From Paenibacillus aestuarii (GTDB lineage: Bacteria; Bacillota; Bacilli; Paenibacillales; NBRC-103111), in the NCBI RefSeq assembly GCF_027789125.1, contig NZ_JAQFVF010000065.1, forward strand, positions 62,001 through 126,000: 64,000 nt of DNA, in the 5' to 3' direction. Below the pieces are notes generated by a model. It was not told where the DNA came from, did not search any database, and saw only the letters and a program-made list of their open reading frames with translations. The position numbers were made by a program, and so were the translations under genes. How positions within the stretch are numbered: the first letter of the stretch is position 1; every line of letters begins with the position of its first letter. Positions 1 to 8,410 of this stretch are shown here, in pieces.

Positions 1-22
1 TGCCGATTAATGATTTTTTCAT
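1..22 (-). CDS. Start of an unidentified gene (partial, runs off the window)
   Basis: The minus strand reads ATG AAA AAA TCA TTA ATC GGC (MKKSLIG) beginning at 22, preceded about ten bases upstream by GGAGAGG, a good ribosome-binding site. Lys-Lys followed by hydrophobic residues is how many exported proteins and lipoproteins begin, so a transporter binding protein next to phnW is conceivable, but seven codons cannot identify it. Confidence 0.5.
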
Positions 23-133
23 CGCTTTGGATTCCTCTCCGTAGTTGGCTTATAAGTTAACTATAATGGATTATTGTAAACTCTCTATTAAAACCAAGTG
101 AAATAATTGATTTCTCGTTTTGTTTTATGTGAT

Positions 134-1174
134 TCACTTTGTTTCCCAAAACAATTGCACTTCGACGCCTTGCAGCAGCCGTTCGATATCCGCAAGATGT
201 ACGTCGCCGATATTCCCGATCCGGAACGTCGGTGCTGCGGTAATTTTGCCGGGATAGATGACGAACCCTTCCGACTTCATGCGGGCATAGAACGACTCGA
301 AGGAAAACACAGGCGATTCGGGATATAAGAAAGACGTAATGATCGGTGATTGTAGCTGCTGCGGGAGCAGTGTGCGGAAGCCTAATCGCTCCATGCCTGC
401 TACCAGCGTCTTCTGGTTACGCGTGTAGCGCTCATAACGGCTTGGCACGCCGCCTTCCTCTTCCAGCTCCTGCAGAGCTTGATCAAAGGCGCGGACAGTA
501 TGCGTTGGCGATGTAAAGCGCCACTTGCCTTCGCCTTCTTCCATCGTTGCCCACTGGTCATACAGATCCAGCGACAAGGAACGCGCGTTGCCTTTACAGG
601 ATTGCAGCAACTGTGTGCGGGCAACGATAAAGCCAAAGCCTGGCACGCCTTGGATGCACTTGTTGGCGCTGCTGATCAAGTAATCAATATCGAGCGCGGC
701 AACGTCGATCGGCACGCCACCGAAGGAGCTCATCGCGTCGACGATAACCGTTTTGCCGAACTGCTTGGCAACTTGCGCGACTTCTGCGATCGGGTTCACC
801 ATGCCTGTTGTTGTCTCGACATGCACAACAGCTACATGTGTAATCGCTACGTCTTCCTGCAGCTTCGCCCTCAGCACTACAACTTCAACAGGATTGGTTT
901 CCCCTGCATCCAATACGACCGTAGCGATGCCGAGGACTTCGGCCATCTGGGCCATTCTTTTGCCGTAAGCGCCGTTCGCCAGCACAAGCAGTTTTCCACC
1001 TCTTGGGATTGCCGAGCCGATTACCGATTCCACGCAAAAGGTGCCGCTGCCCTGCATCAGCACGGTCGTATAAGCTTCCGGCTGGCTGGAAGCCATCTGC
1101 ACGAGCCGGCTGCGAATCGATTGCACCAGAACCCTGATTTGTGTTGCAACCAAGTCGAATTGGCCTTTCATCAA
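134..1174 (-). CDS. phnW: 2-aminoethylphosphonate-pyruvate transaminase, 5'-truncated
   Basis: This is a class V, PLP-dependent aminotransferase that converts 2-aminoethylphosphonate and pyruvate to phosphonoacetaldehyde and alanine in phosphonate use. The body matches PhnW closely: QGSGTF near 41-46, HVETTTG near 118-124, VDAMSSFGG near 145-153, the PLP lysine in SSANKCIQG (Lys172), and RIGNIGDVH near the end. Family members run about 365-370 residues and open with a LLTPGP segment. Here homology starts only around residue 15-20, and the first part (MMKGQFDLVATQ) does not resemble PhnW. About 35 native residues that contribute to the active site appear to be missing, and no TPGP coding is visible upstream. 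It may be a pseudogene. The divergent germination operon starts 94 bases away. Confidence 0.8.
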   Translation of the reverse strand: MMKGQFDLVATQIRVLVQSIRSRLVQMASSQPEAYTTVLMQGSGTFCVESVIGSAIPRGGKLLVLANGAYGKRMAQMAEVLGIATVVLDAGETNPVEVVVLRAKLQEDVAITHVAVVHVETTTGMVNPIAEVAQVAKQFGKTVIVDAMSSFGGVPIDVAALDIDYLISSANKCIQGVPGFGFIVARTQLLQSCKGNARSLSLDLYDQWATMEEGEGKWRFTSPTHTVRAFDQALQELEEEGGVPSRYERYTRNQKTLVAGMERLGFRTLLPQQLQSPIITSFLYPESPVFSFESFYARMKSEGFVIYPGKITAAPTFRIGNIGDVHLADIERLLQGVEVQLFWETK

Positions 1175-1267
1175 GTATGTGTGTTTCAGTTACTAATATT
1201 GTTATAACGCCGTGTATAATTTTCCATTTAAGTCAGCAACATAAGAACAATGCTATAACAGGGCGGT

Positions 1268-2743
1268 ATGCGAAAAATGGAAAATATACGGGTTGCTTTA
1301 AAAGCAGCTTCCAAGTCGGATGATTTTATACAATCTGATATAACAATTCGACATACACTTTTTCATATGTCGTTTTACAATTCCATTATTAATCATGAAA
1401 TGCTGCATCGGGACCTATTCACCGTTATTCAGCTCTCCCACGCAGCAATCCATGATTTGAACGATTTAAAAAATGTTATTCCCATTGAAGGTATCAAATT
1501 TTCATCAAACCTAAGTGAGATTTCCCTCAGTCTTCTTCAAGGATTCATTTATATACAATTGGATACTGATCTTAATGAAGGCTTACTGATTAATGTCTCC
1601 GATCCAGAGAAGGGTTATCGGATAAACAATTTATCGGAGAACGAGTACAGTGTCATCGGTCCGATGGTAGCTTTCGTGGAAGATCTGGATACGAATTTGA
1701 ATTTACTGAGGAAGGAAATTATCTCGGAAAAGCTGGTTTTTGAGGAACAAACCAAAGGTTCAATTTCCAAAACAAGAGTCGTTATCGCCTACATGGAAGG
1801 AATCGCTAATCCTCAGCTTCTCAACACGGTAAGGCAAAGACTTCGAGATTTGGACTTTGATGTCATCTTTGATTCCTCCACCCTTTCCCAGATTATAGCC
1901 GACATTTCCAATACACCGTTCCCTTTATTTTTATCAACCGAACGTGTGGATCGGGTGAAATTTGAGATGATTTGCGGACATGTAGCTGTATTAAGCAGCG
2001 GTTCCCCTTATGTCATAACAGGCCCTACCACCTTTTTTGATTTTTTTAACTCGCCGGAAGACTACTATTTGCCATGGGTTTTGGGATCTTTTTTTAGAAT
2101 CATTCGTTATATGGGGGTTGCATTTTCTATTTTTGCATCGTCCATCTATGTATCGGTTATGACCTATCACTATACCATCGTTCCAAGAGCGCTGTTAGGC
2201 CCGATTATCGAGTCCAGATCAAACGTACCCTTCCCGCCATTTTTGGAAGTACTCTTAATGGAAATTACCGTTGAACTGTTGCGCGAAGCTGGAGCCAGGC
2301 TGCCAACAAAGGTCGGTCAAACGTTAGGGATCGTAGGAGGCGTCGTTCTCGGCCAAGCCGCAGTTCAAGCGGGCTTGACGAGCAATAACTTAATTATTAT
2401 TGTTTCGCTTTCCGCGCTGGCGTCCTTCGCAACGCCGATTTTCAAGATGTCCAACACAATCCGCTTCCTTAGATATCCTATGATCTTGTTGGCGGGTGCT
2501 TGGGGCGGAATGGGAATGATGGTCGGTGTGATGTTTCTATTGGGTCATCTGCTGCGCTTAACGTCTTTCGGGACACCTTACCTTGTTCCGGTATTTCCAT
2601 TTCGATACAAAGGTCTTAAAGAATCCATACGCGCCCCCTATAGCGCAACTTGGAATCGACCAAGTTTTTTACGTCCGCTCAACTTGAGGAGATATACCGT
2701 ACAAAAGCATAAAGACATCGGTGACGATTACAGTAACGAATAA
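1268..2743 (+). CDS. Spore germination receptor subunit A (GerA/GerKA family)
   Basis: This is the A subunit of a Ger-type germinant receptor in the spore inner membrane, which triggers germination together with the B and C subunits encoded next. At 491 residues it has the usual family size. It has a soluble N-terminal half, the LSTERVDR segment near 224-231 and GSPYVI near 246-251, then several hydrophobic helices from about residue 270 to 440. PRALLGPIIESRSNVPFPP near 306-324 and LREAGARLPTKVGQTLGIVGG near 338-358 are typical of GerA proteins. The start could be the ATG at 1268 or the one at 1277; the latter lies better behind AGGGCGG. It forms an operon with the next two genes, 26 bases upstream of the C subunit. 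Confidence 0.9.
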   Translation: MRKMENIRVALKAASKSDDFIQSDITIRHTLFHMSFYNSIINHEMLHRDLFTVIQLSHAAIHDLNDLKNVIPIEGIKFSSNLSEISLSLLQGFIYIQLDTDLNEGLLINVSDPEKGYRINNLSENEYSVIGPMVAFVEDLDTNLNLLRKEIISEKLVFEEQTKGSISKTRVVIAYMEGIANPQLLNTVRQRLRDLDFDVIFDSSTLSQIIADISNTPFPLFLSTERVDRVKFEMICGHVAVLSSGSPYVITGPTTFFDFFNSPEDYYLPWVLGSFFRIIRYMGVAFSIFASSIYVSVMTYHYTIVPRALLGPIIESRSNVPFPPFLEVLLMEITVELLREAGARLPTKVGQTLGIVGGVVLGQAAVQAGLTSNNLIIIVSLSALASFATPIFKMSNTIRFLRYPMILLAGAWGGMGMMVGVMFLLGHLLRLTSFGTPYLVPVFPFRYKGLKESIRAPYSATWNRPSFLRPLNLRRYTVQKHKDIGDDYSNE

Positions 2744-2769
2744 ACATCGCTGCAAAGGAAATGGCATAA

Positions 2770-3837
2770 ATGAAAAAGTTTGTAAGCATTCTTCTCGTTT
2801 GCTTCCTTATATCCGGATGTGCACGCCAAGAAATTATAGATCGAATTAAAATTCTGCAGTGCGTCAGTTTTGACGTCCAAGGAGATCTATTTAAATCAAG
2901 CGGCGCATACGCTTCCTATCAGAAGAAGGAACGTTTGCGGTTGATAACCGCAGAAGCGGAAACATTTTCCGGAGTTTGGCTCCCCCAAAATACGAAATCG
3001 GATCACCAAATCGTGACCGGGCAAATAAGGACATTCGTTATTAGTGAAAAGTTTGCAAGAAAAAGCATTCAAGCACTAGCCATGGGTCTTCTTCGAGATC
3101 AAAGCGTAAGTAATAACGTGACTATCGTTATAAGCAAACAAGAGATAAGCACAATCATGTCTGAAGCCTTAAAAAATCCCCCGTTTTATCTATCGGATCT
3201 AATTAAACAGAACATGGAAAAGGGGAGCACACCTTTGACAAATGCACATTTTATGCTTGATCAATATTATGGAGAAGGTCAAGATGTGTATTTACCTGTA
3301 GTGGATCAAGACGAAAAAGGCCTCATTCACATGGATGGGGTTGGCGTATTTTATGAAGACAAATTACGTCTTTTACTGACCGATAAAGAATCCTTCCTAC
3401 TGAGACTCCTCAAAGAAAAATCAAAAACGATGACCGGCGCTTACGAATTCAGGGGGAGAGAAAATGAAGTCTATAATATAAGGATATTGCATGGAAAAAG
3501 AAACATATCGTATAAGGAGAAGGACTCTGTCATCATTTCTTTGAAACTATATATACAACTCAAAGAACTTCCAAAAGCAAAAAACGTTATCCGAAAAAGT
3601 GATTTGCTTGAACTTCAACATGACATCGAACAACATTTTACAAGTGAGATTAGTGATATGTTGAAAAAATTCCAAATGAATGCCGTGGATCCGATTGGTT
3701 TTGGCGAGCTTTACAGAAGCAATCATAGAAATTGGAACGAACAGGAATATAAAAATAAAACGTATCCTAACATCAAATTCGAAGTGAATTCAGAGGTAAT
3801 TATTTCTCAAACGGGAGTTGGCATTGGTGCAGAATAG
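2770..3837 (+). CDS. Spore germination lipoprotein, C subunit (GerC/GerKC family)
   Basis: This is the lipoprotein subunit of the receptor, anchored to the outer face of the spore inner membrane. A short signal peptide ends in the lipobox LISGC, with Cys17 the expected lipidation site, followed by about 338 residues of soluble domain. The 355-residue length and order (A, C, B) match gerK-type operons. AAAGGA precedes the start. The gene overlaps the start of the permease gene, so the two are probably translationally coupled. Sequence identity among GerC proteins is low, so the call rests mainly on lipobox, size and context. Confidence 0.88.
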   Translation: MKKFVSILLVCFLISGCARQEIIDRIKILQCVSFDVQGDLFKSSGAYASYQKKERLRLITAEAETFSGVWLPQNTKSDHQIVTGQIRTFVISEKFARKSIQALAMGLLRDQSVSNNVTIVISKQEISTIMSEALKNPPFYLSDLIKQNMEKGSTPLTNAHFMLDQYYGEGQDVYLPVVDQDEKGLIHMDGVGVFYEDKLRLLLTDKESFLLRLLKEKSKTMTGAYEFRGRENEVYNIRILHGKRNISYKEKDSVIISLKLYIQLKELPKAKNVIRKSDLLELQHDIEQHFTSEISDMLKKFQMNAVDPIGFGELYRSNHRNWNEQEYKNKTYPNIKFEVNSEVIISQTGVGIGAE

Positions 3838-4927
3838 CGTGAAGGAAAATTACTTGGTTTCGGGATTTTTCGTGTTTTTCTTGATCTTTGCTACACAGTC
3901 TGGTATAGGAGGTCTAAGTTCTTCAAATGAAGTGTTTACATACTCGGGTCAGGATGCTTGGATCTCCGTGATCTTCATGGGTTTATGCCTTCATTTGATT
4001 ATCTGGATGATTTATAGGATGCTTGGTAATCCCGCTAAGGACATCATTGACTTGCACCAAATGATTTTCGGGCGTTTCTTGGGTAATACCTTTTCGCTGC
4101 TAATGATCGGATATTTCTTCGTCTCAGCCTTATATGTCTTCCGGACTTATATTGGCATTGTACAGGTATGGATATTTCCGTCCATAAGAACCTGGGAATT
4201 GGCCGTCTTATTCATTTGTTTGATTTATTATCTTGTTTCCGGAGGATTCCGGGTTTTAACCGGACTTGCTTTTTTCTCTACCGTAACTGGTTTCCTATTG
4301 ATTCCCCTCATTTATTTCCCGATTAAACTTGGAAACCTCAATTATTTAATGCCGGTATGGAATCATTCCGTTCCCGAAATGCTCAAGGCTTCTAAGGTTT
4401 CTTACGGTATCTTTATTGGATTTGAAGCCTTGCTCGTTTACTTCCCTTTTATAAAATCAGTTGAAAAGCAAGCGAAATGGGCCCATTTAGGCATGTTAAC
4501 AAATACGATTCAATTCGTTATAATAACCATTTCCACTCTGCTGTATTACAGTCAGGGACTGCTTAAAAACACGCTCTATCCCCTTTTAGGCATAACCAAA
4601 ATTATTGAGTTTGAATTCGTAGAAAGAATCGAATTTATATTTATATTTTGCTGGCTTATCTTGTTTTTTCCGTCACTTTGCATTTCAATCTGGAGCTGTA
4701 CGAGAATTTTGAAGAGAGTCATGCATCTCAACCCCCGAACATCCTTAGTTATGATACTATCGATATTCTTCATTGTTGTTGTTCAGTTCAACGATAAATT
4801 AAAGGTTGATGCGTTAGGAAAGTTTACTATTAATATTGGCATATATTTTGTGTTCGCCTACATCCCATTACTATTTATCCTTTACTTGATCCGTAGTAAA
4901 AGAAAAGCGAAGTTGAATGCCGTTTAA
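3827..4927 (+). CDS. Spore germination permease, B subunit (GerB family, APC-type)
   Basis: This integral membrane subunit of the germinant receptor is related to amino-acid permeases and is thought to bind germinant. About 366 residues form roughly ten hydrophobic segments ending in a basic tail (RSKRKAKLN). Two starts are possible: TTG at 3818, only one base after GGGAG, or GTG at 3827, nine bases after it. I chose the GTG. Either way it overlaps the C-subunit stop. The last 880 bases (4048-4927) are repeated immediately downstream in a partial second copy. Confidence 0.88.
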   Translation: MQNSVKENYLVSGFFVFFLIFATQSGIGGLSSSNEVFTYSGQDAWISVIFMGLCLHLIIWMIYRMLGNPAKDIIDLHQMIFGRFLGNTFSLLMIGYFFVSALYVFRTYIGIVQVWIFPSIRTWELAVLFICLIYYLVSGGFRVLTGLAFFSTVTGFLLIPLIYFPIKLGNLNYLMPVWNHSVPEMLKASKVSYGIFIGFEALLVYFPFIKSVEKQAKWAHLGMLTNTIQFVIITISTLLYYSQGLLKNTLYPLLGITKIIEFEFVERIEFIFIFCWLILFFPSLCISIWSCTRILKRVMHLNPRTSLVMILSIFFIVVVQFNDKLKVDALGKFTINIGIYFVFAYIPLLFILYLIRSKRKAKLNAV

Positions 4928-4935
4928 TTCGAACC

Positions 4936-5815
4936 TGACTTGCACCAGATGGTTTTCGGGCGCTTGTTGGGGAGCAGCATTTCGCTGCTTCTGATCGGCT
5001 ATTACTTCCTCTCCGCCTTATACGTCTTTCGAACTTACATTGACATCGTCCAGGAATGGGTATTTCCCAACATCAGAACTTGGGAATTGGCCCTCATCTT
5101 CATTTGTTTGATTTTTTATTTGATTTGCGGGGGATTCAGGGTGTTATCCGGGCTTACTTTGTTCTCAACGATCACTAGCTTCATCTTGTTTCTCCTCATC
5201 TATTTTCCAATTAATTTGGGTAACCTGAGTCATTTAATGCCGGTATGGAACCATTCTTGTTCGGAACTTTTCCAGGCTTCCAAAGCTTCTTACGGGATTT
5301 ATATCGGATTTGAAGCCTTGCTTGTTTACTTCCCCTTTATAAGATCCATTGAAAAACAAACGAAATGGGCCCATCTAGGCATGTTGACGAATACGTTACA
5401 ATTCGTGGTTATAACCATATCCAACCTGCTGTACTACAGTCAAGGTCTGTTACGAAGAACGCTTTATCCCCTCTTAGGCGTAACGAAGATTATTGAATTT
5501 GATTTTGTAGAAAGAATTGAATTTATTTTTATCTTCTGTTGGGTCATCCTGTTCATTCCGTCACTTTGCATTTCAATCTGGTGCTGTACGAGAATATTGA
5601 AGAGAGTCACACATCTCAACCCTCGAACATCGTTAGTTTTCGTACTTGCGATCCTCTTCCTTGTTGTTGTTCAAATCAACGAAAAATATGAAGTTAATTC
5701 GCTAGGGGACTTTACTGTCCAGGCGGGATTTTATTTTGTGTTCGCCTACATCCCTGTGCTGTTTATTCTTTTTTTGATCCGCAGAAAAAGAAAAGCGAAG
5801 CTGAATGTGGCTTAA
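4936..5815 (+). pseudogene. Truncated second gerB copy, in frame behind the first
   Basis: This is a homologue of the C-terminal four fifths of the preceding permease, colinear over 880 bases without a net length change. The match begins at Asp-Leu-His-Gln-Met (4937) and ends at the stop, roughly three quarters to four fifths identical at protein level by eye. It lacks the first 75 or so residues, that is the first two membrane helices, and no ribosome-binding site precedes the possible TTG start at 4940. It lies in the same frame as the upstream gene, separated by that gene's TAA and three codons. The substitutions look conservative, as if the copy was once part of a working paralogue. Probably non-functional. 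Confidence 0.75.
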
Positions 5816-5827
5816 TTCAACTTCGCT
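5792..5827. terminator. Hairpin shared by convergent gene ends
   Basis: AGCGAAGCTGAAT and ATTCAACTTCGCT form an inverted repeat with one mismatch (a G-U pair in the minus transcript), spanning the last codons of both convergent genes, whose stop codons overlap. No long T run follows, so it may protect 3' ends rather than terminate strongly. Confidence 0.45.
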
Positions 5828-6246
5828 GTATGTCTCCTATTCTGGGGATGATCGTCCCTCAACTGCAGCAAATCCCACAAGTTCCCATATAAATCTTTAA
5901 AAACGGCGACAATACCGTAAGGCTGTTCTTTGGGCTCGCGAACGAACTTAATCCCTTTGGACAGCATGTCCTGATAATCTCTCCAGAAATCATTCGTGTT
6001 CAAAAATAAAAAGACTCTCCCCCCCGTCTGGTTGCCAATAAACATTTCCTGTTCCTCAGTCGACGCTCTGGCCAGCAATAAGGTGGTACCCACAGAACCC
6101 GGCGGCGAAACGACGACCCACCGTTTATCTTGTTCAGGCTGATACGTATCCTCAACTAAAGTAAAGTTCAACTTCTTTGTATAAAAATCGATGGCATCAT
6201 CGTAGTCTTGTACCACTAAAGCGATATGAATAATGGATTGAAACAC
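5812..6246 (-). CDS. VOC superfamily protein (glyoxalase/bleomycin-resistance fold)
   Basis: A 144-residue protein of the vicinal oxygen chelate fold: IIHIALVVQDYDDAIDFYTKKL at the start (strand plus helix), a central TTLLLARA strand and KDLYGNLWDLLQL near the end, a typical second-module motif. Its substrate is unknown; members act as dioxygenases, lyases or antibiotic-binding proteins. Translation starts at GTG 6246, eight bases after GGGGAG. Its stop codon overlaps that of the truncated germination permease on the other strand. Confidence 0.85.
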   Translation of the reverse strand: MFQSIIHIALVVQDYDDAIDFYTKKLNFTLVEDTYQPEQDKRWVVVSPPGSVGTTLLLARASTEEQEMFIGNQTGGRVFLFLNTNDFWRDYQDMLSKGIKFVREPKEQPYGIVAVFKDLYGNLWDLLQLRDDHPQNRRHTAKLN

Positions 6247-6264
6247 TTTGCCAACTCCCCTATT

Positions 6265-6301
6265 TGCAAATAAGGCTGCCGATCCCTTGCATCGACAGCC
6301 T
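6265..6301 (-). terminator. Terminator of the nucleoside operon
   Basis: AGGCTGTCGAT pairs with ATCGGCAGCCT (eleven pairs, one G-U) on the minus strand and is followed by TATTTG, just past the end of pdp. Confidence 0.7.
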
Positions 6302-6311
6302 CATTATGGTG

Positions 6312-7613
6312 TTATTCCTTTACAATGCCATGCACAAGCATAGGCGCATCCGCATGGTCGGCAATCCGGATATTCTCGTAAATCTTCTCCATGACATCCT
6401 TCACGTCCTCACGGTTCGCGTGAATCGTCACCAAAGACTCTCCAGCCTTTACAGGATCGCCGACTTTCTTATTCAGCATCAGGCCGACGGCCAGATCGAT
6501 GTCGGATTCCTTCGTCGCACGGCCTGCGCCAAGCCACATGGCAGCCGTACCGATCTCATCAGCGACGATCTCCGCCACCACGCCATCGGATTTAGCTGGC
6601 ACTTCAATGCGATAGGCTGCTTGCGGCAGCTTCTCCGGATGATCTACGACTGTCGGGTCGCCGCCTTGATTGGCAATGAACTCCTTGAATTTCTCCAAAG
6701 CTTTGCCGTTGCGGATTACTTCTTTCAGCATTTCTTCGGCTTCTTCGAGGGACGCTGCTTTGTTCGCCAAGAACACCATTTGCCGTCCAAGGGCAAAACA
6801 GAGCTCCTCCAGATCCTTCGGCCCCTCACCCTTCAGCGTATCGATCGCCTCTTTCACTTCCAGGGCGTTGCCGATCGCGTAACCCAGCGGTTGGCTCATG
6901 TCGGAAATGACCGCCATCGTCTTGCGGCCGACATTGTTGCCGATGCGGACCATCGCTTGCGCCAGCTCCACAGCATCCTCCGTCGTCTTCATGAAGGCCC
7001 CTGCTCCGGTCTTCACATCAAGTACGATGGCATCGGAGCCTGCGGCAATTTTCTTGCTCATGATGGAGCTTGCGATGAGCGGAATCGAATTGACGGTTGC
7101 CGTAACGTCGCGCAGTGCGTAAAGCTTCTTATCCGCCGGCGTCAAGTTGCCGGATTGGCCGATCACCGCGATTTTGTGCTTGTTCACCAGCTGGACGAAT
7201 TCCTCTTTGCTGATCTCCACGTGGAACCCGGCAATCGCCTCCAGCTTATCGATCGTGCCTCCGGTATGGCCGAGGCCACGACCGGACATCTTCGCCACTG
7301 GGATGTCGAGCGCGGCAACCAGCGGCGCCAAGACCAGCGTCGTCGTATCGCCAACACCGCCGGTGGAATGTTTATCCACCTTCACGCCTTCAATCGCCGA
7401 CAAGTCGATGGTTTCTCCGGAATTGACAATCGCCATCGTCAAATCGGCGCGCTCCCGTTCCGTCATATCCTTATAGAAGATCGCCATCGCCAGCGCACTG
7501 ACTTGGTAGTCGGGAATTTGGTCGTTTGTGTATCCTTCAATAATGAAGTTTATTTCTTCGGTGGTTAATTCGCCGCCATCGCGCTTCTTCTCAATCAGAT
7601 CCACCATTCTCAT
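6312..7613 (-). CDS. pdp: Pyrimidine-nucleoside phosphorylase
   Basis: Cytosolic enzyme that splits uridine, deoxyuridine and thymidine with phosphate to base and (deoxy)ribose-1-phosphate. At 433 residues it has the family length. The phosphate-binding KHSTGGVGDTTTL lies at 81-93 and the family signature SGRGLGHTGGTIDKLE at about 110-125. It starts at ATG 7613 behind GAGGAG and is the last gene of the cdd-nupC-deoD-pdp salvage operon, with a hairpin downstream. Confidence 0.95.
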   Translation of the reverse strand: MRMVDLIEKKRDGGELTTEEINFIIEGYTNDQIPDYQVSALAMAIFYKDMTERERADLTMAIVNSGETIDLSAIEGVKVDKHSTGGVGDTTTLVLAPLVAALDIPVAKMSGRGLGHTGGTIDKLEAIAGFHVEISKEEFVQLVNKHKIAVIGQSGNLTPADKKLYALRDVTATVNSIPLIASSIMSKKIAAGSDAIVLDVKTGAGAFMKTTEDAVELAQAMVRIGNNVGRKTMAVISDMSQPLGYAIGNALEVKEAIDTLKGEGPKDLEELCFALGRQMVFLANKAASLEEAEEMLKEVIRNGKALEKFKEFIANQGGDPTVVDHPEKLPQAAYRIEVPAKSDGVVAEIVADEIGTAAMWLGAGRATKESDIDLAVGLMLNKKVGDPVKAGESLVTIHANREDVKDVMEKIYENIRIADHADAPMLVHGIVKE

Positions 7614-7668
7614 GTCTGATCACTCCTCACGTTTTATCTATGGGGCCCTGCCTATATATTCCAGTTTC

Positions 7669-8376
7669 TTACAAAGAAATCGCTGTGTCCAGTGCGACTT
7701 CCATCATTTCATTGAACGTCGTCTGGCGCTCCTCTGCAGTCGTTTCTTCACCTGTCAGCAGGTGATCGCTTACCGTCAAGATCGTCAACGCGTTCACGCC
7801 GAACTTAGCCGCGAGTGTGTAGAGCGCCGTCGTTTCCATCTCAACGCCGAGCACACCGTAATCCATCATCTTCTGTACAACGGATTTGTCATCGCGGTAG
7901 AACATATCGGAACTGAAAATGTTCCCGACATGCAGCTTCAAGCCTTTGCTCGTCCCACGGTCATAGGCGGCTTTCAACAGTGGAAAGCTGGCAATCGGGG
8001 AGTAATCGTAGCCGCTGAATTCATGACGGTTCATGCTGGAATCCGTGCAGCAAGCTTGGGCGAGAATGACGTCACGCACGCGCACATGATTCTGCATCGC
8101 GCCGCAGGTGCCGACGCGGAACAAATTTTTCACACCGTATTGGCTGATCAATTCATTCACATAGATGCTAATGGATGGAATACCCATGCCCGATCCTTGG
8201 ACCGAGATGCGCTTGCCTTGGTAAGTCCCGGTGAAACCGAGCATACCGCGCACCTGATTATAGCAAGTGACGTCCTCCAGATAAGTTTCTGCAATATACT
8301 TGGCCCGCAAAGGGTCTCCCGGCAGCAGGATCGTTTCGGCGATATCGCCTGGTTGTGCTCCAATATGAACGCTCAT
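7669..8376 (-). CDS. deoD: Purine-nucleoside phosphorylase, DeoD type
   Basis: Hexameric, bacterial-type phosphorylase that cleaves purine (deoxy)nucleosides to base and pentose-1-phosphate. It is 235 residues long, as usual. Visible motifs are His4, LPGDPLRAK (18-26), FRVGTCGAM (86-94), the ribose-binding GVEMETTALY (177-186) and the catalytic aspartate in TVSDH (Asp204). GGAGG precedes the start. It sits between nupC and pdp in one transcription unit, so imported nucleosides of both classes can be degraded together. Confidence 0.95.
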   Translation of the reverse strand: MSVHIGAQPGDIAETILLPGDPLRAKYIAETYLEDVTCYNQVRGMLGFTGTYQGKRISVQGSGMGIPSISIYVNELISQYGVKNLFRVGTCGAMQNHVRVRDVILAQACCTDSSMNRHEFSGYDYSPIASFPLLKAAYDRGTSKGLKLHVGNIFSSDMFYRDDKSVVQKMMDYGVLGVEMETTALYTLAAKFGVNALTILTVSDHLLTGEETTAEERQTTFNEMMEVALDTAISL

Positions 8377-8410
8377 GTTATTGCCTCCAAATCAAAAGTA
8401 GTTTACATGT

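Noticed and set aside
479..1207. Plus-strand frame opposite phnW
   Set aside because: Antisense shadow of the transaminase gene with no recognisable motifs.
6264..7568. Long plus-strand reading frame opposite pdp
   Set aside because: It mirrors a clearly recognised enzyme gene, has no ribosome-binding site and no family resemblance; such shadows arise from codon bias.
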